From Cetobacterium sp. ZOR0034 (GTDB taxonomy: Bacteria > Fusobacteriota > Fusobacteriia > Fusobacteriales > Fusobacteriaceae), in the NCBI RefSeq assembly GCF_000799075.1, contig NZ_JTLI01000029.1, positions 1 through 64,000 on the forward strand: a stretch of DNA of 64,000 bases, in the 5' to 3' direction. The number at the start of each line of letters is the position of its first letter. The first letter of the stretch is position 1. Of this stretch, positions 43,523 through 51,906 are shown piece by piece. Made by a program: the position numbers and the translations under genes. A model generated the notes under the pieces. The model worked only from the letters and a program-made list of their open reading frames with translations, had not been told where the DNA came from and searched no databases.

Positions 43523-44845
43523 ATGAAAATCACAGTTATTGGAACTGGTTATGTTGGTTTAGTTCAAGGAGTTATTTTAAGTGAGTTCGGACATAAAATT
43601 ATATGCTTAGATATAGACGAAAAGAAAATTGAAAATTTAAAAAATGGAATTATTCCAATATATGAACCTGGTTTGAAAGATATTTTAGATAGAAATGTAG
43701 AAGAAGGTAGACTAAAGTTCACAACAAATAAAGAGTATGCTTTAGAAAACTCTGAAGTTATTTTTATTGCTGTTGGAACTCCGCCTGCGGATGATGGGTC
43801 TGCTGATTTAACTTATGTTTTAGATTGTGCTAAAGATATTGGAAAAAATATAAAAGATTACGTTGTTGTTGTGAATAAATCAACTGTTCCTGTTGGAACT
43901 GGAGATCTTGTTGAAGAAACTATAGAGAATGAATTGCTTAAAAGAAAGTTAAATTTAGAATTTGATGTGGTTTCAAATCCTGAATTTTTAAGAGAAGGGA
44001 AAGCTGTTAATGATTGTCTAAGACCTGATAGAGTTGTTGTTGGAACAGAAAGTAAAAAAGCTCAAGTTATAATGAAAAAAATATATGATGTTTTATATAT
44101 AAATAAAACTCCATTTGTCTTTACAAATAGAAGAACTTCTGAGATGATAAAATATGCCTCTAATGCATTCTTAGCTGTAAAAATATCTTTCATCAATGAA
44201 ATTGCTTTATTAGCTGAAAAAGTTGGAGCTAACACACAAGAAATCGCTCAAGCTATGGGTATGGATGGTAGAATATCTCCTAAGTTTCTACATTGTGGAC
44301 CTGGATATGGTGGGTCATGTTTCCCTAAAGATACAAAAGCTATTGTTGAGATTGGAAAAGAATATGGAGAGGATATGAGTGTTATCGCTGCTGCTATCTC
44401 AGCAAATGAAAAACAAAAACAAAAAATGGTTGACAAAATAATCAGAGAAATGAATGGAATCTCTGGAAAAACAATTTGTGTATTAGGATTATCATTTAAA
44501 CCTGATACAGATGATGTTAGAGATGCACCAAGTATCGATATAATTAAAGGTTTGATTGAACATGGTGCAAATATAAAAGCTTACTGTCCTAAAGGAATTG
44601 AGGAAGCTAAGTGGAGATTGAAATCTTACAATGATAAAATAAAATATTATAAAGATGAAGAGAGTTGTACTCAAGATGCAGATGCGATAGTTTTAATGAC
44701 AGAATGGAATCAATTTAGAGGAATTAATCTAGAAGAGTTGAAGAATAGAATGAATGATAATTTTTATTTTGATCTAAGAAATGTACATACTAAAAATTGC
44801 AGAGTAAGATCATTATTCAAATATTATCCAGTTGGGCAAAAATAA
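43523..44845 (+). CDS. ugd: UDP-glucose 6-dehydrogenase
   Basis: The 440-residue protein has an N-terminal Rossmann motif (VIGTGYVGLVQG), IAVGTPPADDGSADL, NKSTVPVGTGD, and catalytic C266 in GPGYGGSCFPKD. It oxidises UDP-glucose to UDP-glucuronate with two NAD+. It supplies the epimerase encoded just upstream (1-nt gap). Confidence 0.95.
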   Translation: MKITVIGTGYVGLVQGVILSEFGHKIICLDIDEKKIENLKNGIIPIYEPGLKDILDRNVEEGRLKFTTNKEYALENSEVIFIAVGTPPADDGSADLTYVLDCAKDIGKNIKDYVVVVNKSTVPVGTGDLVEETIENELLKRKLNLEFDVVSNPEFLREGKAVNDCLRPDRVVVGTESKKAQVIMKKIYDVLYINKTPFVFTNRRTSEMIKYASNAFLAVKISFINEIALLAEKVGANTQEIAQAMGMDGRISPKFLHCGPGYGGSCFPKDTKAIVEIGKEYGEDMSVIAAAISANEKQKQKMVDKIIREMNGISGKTICVLGLSFKPDTDDVRDAPSIDIIKGLIEHGANIKAYCPKGIEEAKWRLKSYNDKIKYYKDEESCTQDADAIVLMTEWNQFRGINLEELKNRMNDNFYFDLRNVHTKNCRVRSLFKYYPVGQK

Positions 44846-44867
44846 AACTTAAACTAGAGGAGAATTT

Positions 44868-46274
44868 ATGTATCTAAAAATTGATGAAAACAAACAAAAT
44901 AGAGAACGTTATAAACTATTTTTTATAATTTATTTTTTATTTATGATATGCCTCACTTTCTTTAGAGCCCCTGATTTAAGAAATGAACTAAAATATTTTT
45001 TAATTACAGATCAAATGTTAGCAACTAAGAACTTTGTAGTTTTAGGATATTTTAATGAACTTTATCCTGATAAGCCCCCAATTTATTTCTGGCTACTAGG
45101 AGTTATTAGAAGTATTAGCAAAGATTCTTTCTATCCATTGGCTTTAATATTTGGAAGTGTCATTCCTGCTTGGATTACAGGAATTTTAGGTTTTAAATTA
45201 TTCAAACTTTATTGGAGTGAAAAAATGGCATATTTATCTCTTGCTATTTTTATAACACTTCCATATTTATTAGGTATCTCTTTAGTTCTTCGAATGGACT
45301 ATCTAATGACTGCTTTCATTTTTGGAGCTTTATACATTTTCTTTAAATCATACTCTGAAAAAGATAAAAAGAAAATTAGTTTTCAAAATATATTTCTAAT
45401 CTATCTATTTATAGCTCTTGGAGTTCTTGTAAAAGGTGGAGCAGCTATAGTTATTACTATACTTACAATTTTAACGTTTCTATATTTAGATAGAAATTTA
45501 AAATATTTAAAAAATATAAAACCAATATTTGGATTTGGAGTTATTTTAAGTATTCTAGGCTTTTGGCTTTTACTGATCTCAACTTCATCTAATGGGAATG
45601 AGTATATATCTCTTCTATTAGGTCAAGAAACTATTGGTAGAATGGTAAAAGCTAAAACTCACACAAGACCAATCTATTATTATATTAAAAATCTTATTTT
45701 CACGGTTTTGCCTCTAACACCATTTCTTGTGAGAGGTTCTATAAACAGTTTAAAAAATATAAAACTTAGACATAAATGGAAACTTGTGGATAAGATATCA
45801 TTAAGCTTATTTCTACCTAATTTACTATTTTTCAGTTTAATAAGTGGGAAACTAGATATCTATTTACTTCCTCTATATTATGGAGTTGTTGTTATTGCCT
45901 TAAGATTTATAGAACACGAATGGAGTGGAACAAAAGAATCAATTTGTAAAAAAATATTATATATCAATGTTGGGATAGGAGTTTTATGTGCTGTTGCTCT
46001 TCCTTATTATAATAAAAATTACACTATGATGGATGCTATAAAGATATTGAAAGAAAACACTCAAAATGTTTATAGCTACAGATTTAATGATGCTAAAAAT
46101 ATTTTAACTGAAATTAATAAAAAATCTTTAGATGATCTACCATTAGACGAGCTATACAAAATAAATGAAGGAGAACTTCTGCTAGCAAGAAAAAAATATT
46201 ATAAAGATATCCCACTTCAAAACTTTAAAGAAGTATACTCTAATAACGAATATATAATTTTAATCAGAGAATAA
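44868..46274 (+). CDS. ArnT/PMT-type glycosyltransferase (GT39/GT83)
   Basis: The 468-residue protein has about ten membrane segments, the first periplasmic loop with acidic residues (RAPDLRNELKYFLITDQML) and YPDKPPIYFWLLG near 66, as in ArnT/RgtA-type transferases. It is the last gene of the sugar operon, and should transfer the polyprenyl-linked uronic acid to lipid A or another periplasmic acceptor. Confidence 0.86.
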   Translation: MYLKIDENKQNRERYKLFFIIYFLFMICLTFFRAPDLRNELKYFLITDQMLATKNFVVLGYFNELYPDKPPIYFWLLGVIRSISKDSFYPLALIFGSVIPAWITGILGFKLFKLYWSEKMAYLSLAIFITLPYLLGISLVLRMDYLMTAFIFGALYIFFKSYSEKDKKKISFQNIFLIYLFIALGVLVKGGAAIVITILTILTFLYLDRNLKYLKNIKPIFGFGVILSILGFWLLLISTSSNGNEYISLLLGQETIGRMVKAKTHTRPIYYYIKNLIFTVLPLTPFLVRGSINSLKNIKLRHKWKLVDKISLSLFLPNLLFFSLISGKLDIYLLPLYYGVVVIALRFIEHEWSGTKESICKKILYINVGIGVLCAVALPYYNKNYTMMDAIKILKENTQNVYSYRFNDAKNILTEINKKSLDDLPLDELYKINEGELLLARKKYYKDIPLQNFKEVYSNNEYIILIRE

Positions 46275-46283
46275 CTTCAAACA

Positions 46284-46323
46284 AAAAAATCCTTCCCTTT
46301 TTTAGAAGAGAAGGATTTTTTTA
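46284..46323. terminator. Bidirectional terminator after the sugar operon
   Basis: The arms AAAAAAATCCTTC/GAAGGATTTTTTT, with a 13-nt loop, overlap the stop of the convergent methyltransferase gene. Confidence 0.88.
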
Positions 46324-46917
46324 TTTTTCAGCTACTATAAATCTAACCACATCGCCTAACATTATATTTCGACTAGTTACCTTTGAAAAACCGGTATTTC
46401 TAATGGTTTTTTCAGTTTCTCTTATAAGAGATGTCCCTAATATAAGTTTTGTAAAAATATTTAAAAATCTAAGAGCTAAGTTTATTATTTCATTTTCACT
46501 TCTCATATGTTCTATAAAAACAGCTTTTCCACCAGGTTTAAGAACTCTATACACTTCAGCAATTCCTTTTTCAGGATTAGGAACTGTACAAAATACACAC
46601 GAGGAAAATACTGAATCAAAAGTTTCATCTTCAAAGCTCATATTTTCAATATCCATATCCAAAAGAGTTATATTTTTCATATCCAATAACTTTGACTTTT
46701 TTTTAGCTAACTCTAACATTCCAATTGAAAAATCTATCCCTGTTACATCAGCATCTTTTGGATAATATTCTAAAGAAGCTCCACTTCCTATTCCAACTTC
46801 TAAAATTTTTCCATTTAACATTTGAACAGCATTTTCTTTTATACTTTTCATAGGCATATTTCGCTCTATCTTATCAAATAATTTTGCAATTCTGCTATAC
46901 TTATCTTTTGTTTGCAT
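46321..46917 (-). CDS. Class I SAM methyltransferase (phospholipid N-methyltransferase-like)
   Basis: The 198-residue protein has SAM motifs ILEVGIGSGASLEYYP and VTGIDFSIGMLELAKKK, and the stretch SSCVFCTVPNPEKGIAEVYRVLKPGGKAVFIEHMRSEN seen in ubiquinone/PmtA-type methyltransferases. A lipid substrate is likely because its start overlaps the PAP2 phosphatase gene by 17 nt. Confidence 0.82.
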   Translation of the reverse strand: MQTKDKYSRIAKLFDKIERNMPMKSIKENAVQMLNGKILEVGIGSGASLEYYPKDADVTGIDFSIGMLELAKKKSKLLDMKNITLLDMDIENMSFEDETFDSVFSSCVFCTVPNPEKGIAEVYRVLKPGGKAVFIEHMRSENEIINLALRFLNIFTKLILGTSLIRETEKTIRNTGFSKVTSRNIMLGDVVRFIVAEK

Positions 46918-47626
46918 AAACTCCTCCTAAAATTGTACCTATTACTGCACTTGTAAATACATCGCTCATCCAATGTGCTGATAAACAAATTCTTGAAACT
47001 CCTACTAAAATAGCTAGTAAAAAACACAATATTTTTATAGAGGTTTTTTGAGATTTAAAAGCTAAAAAAGAATAGCTACAAAATGCTACCATCGTATGTC
47101 CTGATGGAAATGACATATAAGTTCCTTTAAAAGGAATCTCTCTTTCTAAAATATCTTCAATAAAATAGAATCCAGAGCTGTTCCACTCTAAAAATGGACG
47201 ACTTCTCATAAATATAATTTTTAAAATAGTTGATATACTCACACCTAAAATCATAACAATTATCATACCTAAACTAGTATTTTCTAATTTTACAATAGAT
47301 TTTATTTTTGAATATAAAAACATTGGAAAAACTAGTAATGCAACATACTCTGGTTCACCTAGATGTGTAATTATTTTAAAAATCTTTGTATACTCTATAT
47401 TTAAATCTGGATGAAGAGAAAAATATCCTGTAGGATACTTATTAGAAATAAAAAAAGCCATCTTTTTATCTATAAATAATATCAGAACAAGAATTAAAAT
47501 CAAGTATAAAATTAAATACTTCAAATAATCTATTTTAAATTCAAATTTTACTGTTAATAAATCTCTTCGTTTTATAAAGATATAGCTAATCAAAAATATC
47601 AATAATACTATTCCTAAAAGTTTCAT
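46901..47626 (-). CDS. PAP2-family membrane phosphatase
   Basis: The 241-residue protein has six membrane segments and the three PAP2 motifs: KIIFMRSRP, PSGHT, and SRICLSAHWMSD with catalytic histidine. Family members include phosphatidylglycerophosphate, undecaprenyl-diphosphate and lipid A phosphatases (PgpB, LpxE, LpxT). Its place beside a putative lipid A sugar pathway makes a lipid A or carrier-lipid phosphatase attractive. Confidence 0.87.
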   Translation of the reverse strand: MKLLGIVLLIFLISYIFIKRRDLLTVKFEFKIDYLKYLILYLILILVLILFIDKKMAFFISNKYPTGYFSLHPDLNIEYTKIFKIITHLGEPEYVALLVFPMFLYSKIKSIVKLENTSLGMIIVMILGVSISTILKIIFMRSRPFLEWNSSGFYFIEDILEREIPFKGTYMSFPSGHTMVAFCSYSFLAFKSQKTSIKILCFLLAILVGVSRICLSAHWMSDVFTSAVIGTILGGVYANKR

Positions 47627-47637
47627 ATTCCACTCTC

Positions 47638-48063
47638 TTATAAATCAGATTTTTTTATTACATAATCTCCAGGTCCTTCATTGTTAGCTTTTTCCAACAA
47701 TAAAGCCATCTGTTTTTTAAAATGATCTGTTGAATCTGTGGCACCAGCTACACTGTCCATCTTTTCTAAATTTTTTCCAGATTTAAAATAGTTTTCTGGA
47801 ATCATTTTAGAATACATACTTGGATTCACTCCTACTTTTTTTAACATATCTGTATTATAATTTTTATCTTGAGAAGCTTTTTTTCCACTTTTCTTAATTC
47901 TATCATGTGTTGCTTCAACAACCTCACCATTTTTTACAACCATCTCTGTATATGGATACCAAAACCAAATTGAGCCATCACTCACAACAGTATATTTACC
48001 ATCTTTCAATTGTCCGTTAGCTATACTAGAAATTGCTATCATTAATAATAAAATTTTTTTCAT
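47638..48063 (-). CDS. Exported FMN-binding domain protein
   Basis: The 141-residue protein has a signal peptide and a C-terminal motif MDSVAGATDST, close to the D-x-x-[ST]-G-A-T consensus where ApbE attaches FMN to the threonine (here alanine replaces the usual Ser/Thr). It is probably a periplasmic flavoprotein for electron transfer. It is 28 nt after the NAD(P)H-azoreductase-like gene. Confidence 0.78.
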   Translation of the reverse strand: MKKILLLMIAISSIANGQLKDGKYTVVSDGSIWFWYPYTEMVVKNGEVVEATHDRIKKSGKKASQDKNYNTDMLKKVGVNPSMYSKMIPENYFKSGKNLEKMDSVAGATDSTDHFKKQMALLLEKANNEGPGDYVIKKSDL

Positions 48064-48091
48064 AACTCTATCCTCCTAAAAACTTGATTTT

Positions 48092-48679
48092 TTAGAAACC
48101 TTTACTCATACTTTTAACTTTATTTAAAAACTCTGGAAACTTTTCCTTTGCTTTTACTGGATCTTTATCTGTATTTTCAAATATTATCTTCTTAAAATTC
48201 TTTATTCCCATAAATCTAAAGATAAAACGAACATATCTTTCATCCCAAGCTATAAGTGAAAGAGGAAATGGATATGCTCCTCCTCTGCTTCCTATATAAA
48301 TAGCTGTTTTATCTTTTAATAGTCCTTTTGGAATTCCATTAGAACTATATCTAAATGTCACTCCTTTTGCAACAATATGATCTATATATGATTTCAAAAT
48401 TGAAGGAGTTGTTAAATTCCACATAGGAGCACACACAATATATTTATCAAACTCAGAAAAATATATTGCTTCTTCACACATTTTTCCAGAACGTTTATTT
48501 ATTGCATTAGATAAAGTTTCATAGCTCAAATGTTCCTGTCCTTTTTCATATAGATCCATTATTTCTATTTCGTGAGTTGGATTTTGAATTTTATATTCTT
48601 TTATAAATTCCATTCCTGCTCTTTTACTATAAGATTCCTCTATTGGTTTTGGATTGGCTAATATACATAGTACCTTCAT
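48092..48679 (-). CDS. FMN-dependent NAD(P)H oxidoreductase (AzoR/flavodoxin-like fold)
   Basis: The 195-residue protein has the AzoR/NQO fold: ILANPKPIEESYSKRAG phosphate loop, VCAPMWNLTTPSILKSYIDHI and YIGSRGGAYP. It reduces quinones, azo compounds or similar using NAD(P)H and FMN. First gene of the minus-strand operon 48679-46321; AAGGAG precedes the start. Confidence 0.88.
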   Translation of the reverse strand: MKVLCILANPKPIEESYSKRAGMEFIKEYKIQNPTHEIEIMDLYEKGQEHLSYETLSNAINKRSGKMCEEAIYFSEFDKYIVCAPMWNLTTPSILKSYIDHIVAKGVTFRYSSNGIPKGLLKDKTAIYIGSRGGAYPFPLSLIAWDERYVRFIFRFMGIKNFKKIIFENTDKDPVKAKEKFPEFLNKVKSMSKGF

Positions 48680-48770
48680 AATTATCTCCTTTTGTAACTA
48701 AATTTAAAAATATCTTTATTCATATATTTTTACGGTTTTTTTGAAAAAATCCTCTATTATAAATGAAAGT

Positions 48771-48798
48771 TTGAAATCTATTTTTTTTATGTTACAAT
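48771..48798 (+). promoter_or_regulatory. Sigma-70-type promoter of the helicase locus
   Basis: TTGAAA (48771-48776) and TACAAT (48793-48798) are spaced by 16 bp, 35 nt before the helicase start. It lies outside the proposed invertible segment, so transcription enters that segment in either orientation. Confidence 0.5.
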
Positions 48799-48833
48799 AA
48801 TTTCATAATAAATCTTAAAAGATTGGAGACTCT

Positions 48834-51005
48834 ATGTTAATTAGTAATAACAAAGTTACAATGTATGAAAGTTTAAAAAACTCTATTAATTTATCCGAAG
48901 AGATAATTATTAATGTCTCTTTTATTCGTGATAGCGGATTAAAGTTACTAATTCCAGAACTTACAAAAGCTCGTTCTGAAGGTAAGTCTATCAAGATACT
49001 CACGAGTGACTATATGAACGTTACAGAGCCTAATGCTTTATATAGATTACTCGATATTCCTGGTGTGAAAATTTTTAAAAATCCTGAAAAACCTTCATTT
49101 CATCCCAAAACTTATATTTTTAAAAATAAAAACAATGTTGAAATATACGTCGGTTCTTCAAATATCTCATACTCAGCTTTAATCTCTGGAGTTGAATGGT
49201 CATATCAATTTTTTGGAGATACACAAAATAGTGATATCAACAATATATTAACAGAATTTGAAGAGCTATACGAAAAAAATAGTTTCGAATTAACCTTAGA
49301 TTGGCTCAGAAAATATGAAAAAAACTATAAAAAAAAGGAGTTTCAAAATTATATAGACCCTGACTCTTCAAAGAGTTCAATTGAAGAGATCGAACCAATA
49401 AAATTTCAAGTTCCAGCTCTTTATGAGTTATCAAAAACAAGAGAGGAGGGCTTCAATAAAGCTTTAGTGATTGTTGCAACAGGACTTGGAAAAACATACC
49501 TATCGGCTTTCGATTCTAAGAATTTCAATAAAATTCTTTTTGTCGCTCATAGAGATGAGATTTTAAAAGATGCTCAAAAAACTTTTGAAACTATCTATTC
49601 AGATTCTAAAAACTACGGATTTTTCAATGGATCTACAAAAGAAACAAAAAAAGATATTATATTTGCAAGTGTTCAAACTCTTTCTAAAAATGATTATCTT
49701 TCTGAAGATTATTTCTCAAAAGACTATTTTGATTATATAGTTGTAGATGAGTTTCATCACAGTTCAGCTAAAAGTTACTCTGAAATTTTAAACTACTTTA
49801 AACCGAAATTTCTTCTTGGATTAACTGCAACTCCTGATCGTGCTGACTCTGGTGATATTTATAAGTTATGTGACTACAATATCGCTTACGAATGCGATCT
49901 CAGAGTTGCTATTAATAATGGTTGGCTAACTCCGTTTCAATACTTTGGAATTTATGATGACACTGATTATTCACTTATTCCTTGGCGTGGAGGAAAATAT
50001 GATTTAGAATCTTTAGAAAACTCATTGATTGTAGAAAAAAGAGTCCAACTAATTTTAGAAAAATATTTGAAATATCGTAAAAAAAGTACTATCGCTTTTT
50101 GTGCTAGTGTAAAACATACTAAAGTTATGCATAACTATTTTTTAAAAAATAAAATAAAAAGCGCTATAGTTTTAGGAGAAACTTCTATTTCTGATCGACA
50201 AAATATAATTAAGAAATTTAAAGAAGGAAAATTAGATATCATATTCACTGTTGATATTTTTAATGAGGGAATAGATATTCCATGTATAGATACAGTTTTA
50301 TTTTTAAGACCTACAACTTCTTATACAATTTTCATGCAACAATTAGGTAGAGGGCTTAGAACTTATCCCAATAAACATCACTTAAGATTTCTTGATTTTG
50401 TTGGAAATTATAAAGGTTCTGAATTAAAGCCTTCATTTTTAACTGGATTCAGAAAAAATGGTAATTTACCAAAATCCCCTTTAGATGAAAACTTTATTCT
50501 TCCAGAGGGCTGTACTGCTAACTTTGATTTTAAAATTATAGAGCACTTTGAAAATGAGGAAAAGAAAAGAGAGCCCCTTCATCAAAAAATGATTCAAGAT
50601 TATCTCAATGTTAAAGATTATTTAAAGAAAACACCTACTATTATGGATATCTATACATTTGGAGAGTATCCAGTTTCTCTGTATATAAAAGAATACGAGG
50701 GTTGGTATAATTTCTTGAAAACAGTTAATGATTTAAATGAAAAAGAACTACAGTTTACTCAAAAAGCAATCGACTTTTTAAAGCTTTTAGATACAACCGA
50801 AATGACGAAATCTTACAAAATTCCATTATTTTTAAGTTTGTTTGAGGTAGAGCCTAAACGAACTTCATCTTTTTTTAAATTTTCTTTAAAATTACATTTA
50901 ACCACTTTTCATCTCCTCTACCAACTCTCACATCTGATGTTTCAAAAATATCTTCTAAATAAAAGTCACTTTTCTCAAGTAGCTTTGAAAATCTTTCTTT
51001 TGTAA
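48834..51005 (+). CDS. PLD-nuclease/DEAD-DEAH helicase, C-terminus disrupted by inversion
   Basis: The ORF codes for 723 residues. Residues 1-155 are a phospholipase D-like nuclease domain (H90 in FHPKTYIF, then IYVGSSNIS). From ~185 a superfamily 2 helicase follows: Walker A GLGKT (217-221), DEFHH (305-309), GLTATP, and motif VI QQLGRGLRTYP. Up to residue 675 (FEVEPK) it reads as genuine; the last 48 residues are antisense of the methyltransferase gene and are not helicase-like. The proper end (110 residues) lies on the other strand at 51456-51787. Related proteins are DNA-processing, repair or defence enzymes. Expected restored length is 785 residues. Confidence 0.85.
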   Translation: MLISNNKVTMYESLKNSINLSEEIIINVSFIRDSGLKLLIPELTKARSEGKSIKILTSDYMNVTEPNALYRLLDIPGVKIFKNPEKPSFHPKTYIFKNKNNVEIYVGSSNISYSALISGVEWSYQFFGDTQNSDINNILTEFEELYEKNSFELTLDWLRKYEKNYKKKEFQNYIDPDSSKSSIEEIEPIKFQVPALYELSKTREEGFNKALVIVATGLGKTYLSAFDSKNFNKILFVAHRDEILKDAQKTFETIYSDSKNYGFFNGSTKETKKDIIFASVQTLSKNDYLSEDYFSKDYFDYIVVDEFHHSSAKSYSEILNYFKPKFLLGLTATPDRADSGDIYKLCDYNIAYECDLRVAINNGWLTPFQYFGIYDDTDYSLIPWRGGKYDLESLENSLIVEKRVQLILEKYLKYRKKSTIAFCASVKHTKVMHNYFLKNKIKSAIVLGETSISDRQNIIKKFKEGKLDIIFTVDIFNEGIDIPCIDTVLFLRPTTSYTIFMQQLGRGLRTYPNKHHLRFLDFVGNYKGSELKPSFLTGFRKNGNLPKSPLDENFILPEGCTANFDFKIIEHFENEEKKREPLHQKMIQDYLNVKDYLKKTPTIMDIYTFGEYPVSLYIKEYEGWYNFLKTVNDLNEKELQFTQKAIDFLKLLDTTEMTKSYKIPLFLSLFEVEPKRTSSFFKFSLKLHLTTFHLLYQLSHLMFQKYLLNKSHFSQVALKIFLL
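50841..50859 (+). repeat. Left inverted repeat of the invertible segment (IRL)
   Basis: The 19-bp sequence TTTGAGGTAGAGCCTAAAC lies in the helicase coding frame (FEVEPK). An exact inverted copy is at 51788-51806. The repeat is itself partly dyad-symmetric around its centre, as are serine recombinase sites. Confidence 0.88.
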
Positions 51006-51456
51006 AGCATGTAAATTTTCTATCATTTTTTTCATAATCTTGACTTCCAACCTTAAAAGAAGCGTAAACAACTCCATTATTTTTAAGAGAAGTGTATATT
51101 TTATTTAAAGTTTCTAAAATCTCTTCGTAAGAAAGATGTAAAAGAGAAGCACAAGCCCACACTCCAATAAATTTATCTTTGAAATCTATATTTTTCATAT
51201 CAATTACGATAACACCTTGCCCAATATATTTCGAAGCTTTCTCTGCTAAAACTGGTGATAAATCAATTGCTGTAACTTTATACCCTAATTCTATAAAGTA
51301 TTTTGAATCTCTTCCACTTCCGCAACCTAAATCTAATATTTCACCAGTTTGTTCAGATAAATTTTTAATAAAATAGTTATAGTTGTAACTCATATCCGCT
51401 TTAACTGTATCCTTGAAAAAATTTTCTGCATTTTCATTATAAAATTTAACCGACAT
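50875..51456 (-). CDS. Class I SAM methyltransferase (TehB-like), inside the invertible segment
   Basis: The 193-residue protein has SAM motifs EILDLGCGSGRDSKYFIELG and VTAIDLSP, and ASLLHLSYEEILETL, like TehB-type small-molecule or protein methyltransferases. It has no DPPY or similar motif, so a DNA methyltransferase role is not supported. Its ATG overlaps the stop of the helicase C-terminal fragment (TAATG), with GGAGG inside that fragment, which shows the two belong together. In this orientation it is opposite to the helicase promoter and probably silent. Confidence 0.85.
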   Translation of the reverse strand: MSVKFYNENAENFFKDTVKADMSYNYNYFIKNLSEQTGEILDLGCGSGRDSKYFIELGYKVTAIDLSPVLAEKASKYIGQGVIVIDMKNIDFKDKFIGVWACASLLHLSYEEILETLNKIYTSLKNNGVVYASFKVGSQDYEKNDRKFTCFTKERFSKLLEKSDFYLEDIFETSDVRVGRGDEKWLNVILKKI

Positions 51457-51787
51457 TATTTTTCCTCCATATACTTTCTATTAAAGTAGTTTATATTACG
51501 ATAGTTTAATCTATCTAAGATGTTGTTTAATAGCATATAATTATTTTTAATTTCATTATACAACTTTTCATTTAAATAAAAAATATTATTTTTATATTCA
51601 AAAAAGTCTTTATTTTTCTCATTTTTAGTCAAATATTTTATAGGATTATCTTTTGCTAAATTCATAAAGCTTTTCAATTCCCAATTTTTCCAATCAGTAT
51701 GTTTTTTATTATTTAAATCTTTTCCATGCAGTTTATTATCATAAAATTGTTTAAAATACTTTCCTATCTCCTCTAATTCTATACTCT
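51456..51787 (-). pseudogene. Displaced C-terminal part of the helicase
   Basis: From the right repeat down to 51456 the minus strand codes for 110 residues (QSIELEEIGKYFKQFY ... NRKYMEEK) without a start of its own; the open frame upstream of the repeat is antisense to the DNA-binding-repeat gene. It ends in the NPIKYL ... LDRLNYRNINYFNRKY pattern seen at the end of related helicases. In the inverted state it would be joined in frame to helicase residue 675. Confidence 0.82.
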
Positions 51788-51806
51788 GTTTAGGCTCTAC
51801 CTCAAA
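51788..51806 (-). repeat. Right inverted repeat of the invertible segment (IRR)
   Basis: An exact reverse complement of 50841-50859 (19 of 19). Flanking bases differ between the two copies, so the identity ends sharply at both sides. Confidence 0.88.
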
Positions 51807-51906
51807 TGGAAACAATAAAAGACAAGTTGTAGTAGAGTCAAATGAAGAACTAATATCTTTATACAAAAGCTTCTCTGAGAAAATTAAAGCTACAAATGGA
51901 GCTTCT

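Larger units (their letters stand above)
50841..51806. other. Putative invertible DNA segment (inverton, 966 bp)
   Basis: The two repeats in inverse orientation enclose the displaced helicase C-terminus and the methyltransferase. Reading across each repeat after inversion on paper gives uninterrupted frames on both sides: helicase residues 1-675 join QSIELEEIGKYF..., and the downstream DNA-binding-repeat ORF extends upstream to a GTG inside the methyltransferase end. A serine recombinase gene lies 1.07 kb beyond the right repeat. Confidence 0.82.

Noticed and set aside
50860-51005. Last 48 residues of the helicase ORF as a true C-terminus
   Set aside because: They are the antisense reading of the methyltransferase end and are low in helicase character; the real end lies on the other strand.
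50875-51456. Classing the methyltransferase as a DNA modification enzyme of an R-M system
   Set aside because: The sequence lacks the DPPY/NPPY or PC motifs of DNA methyltransferases and resembles TehB-type enzymes.
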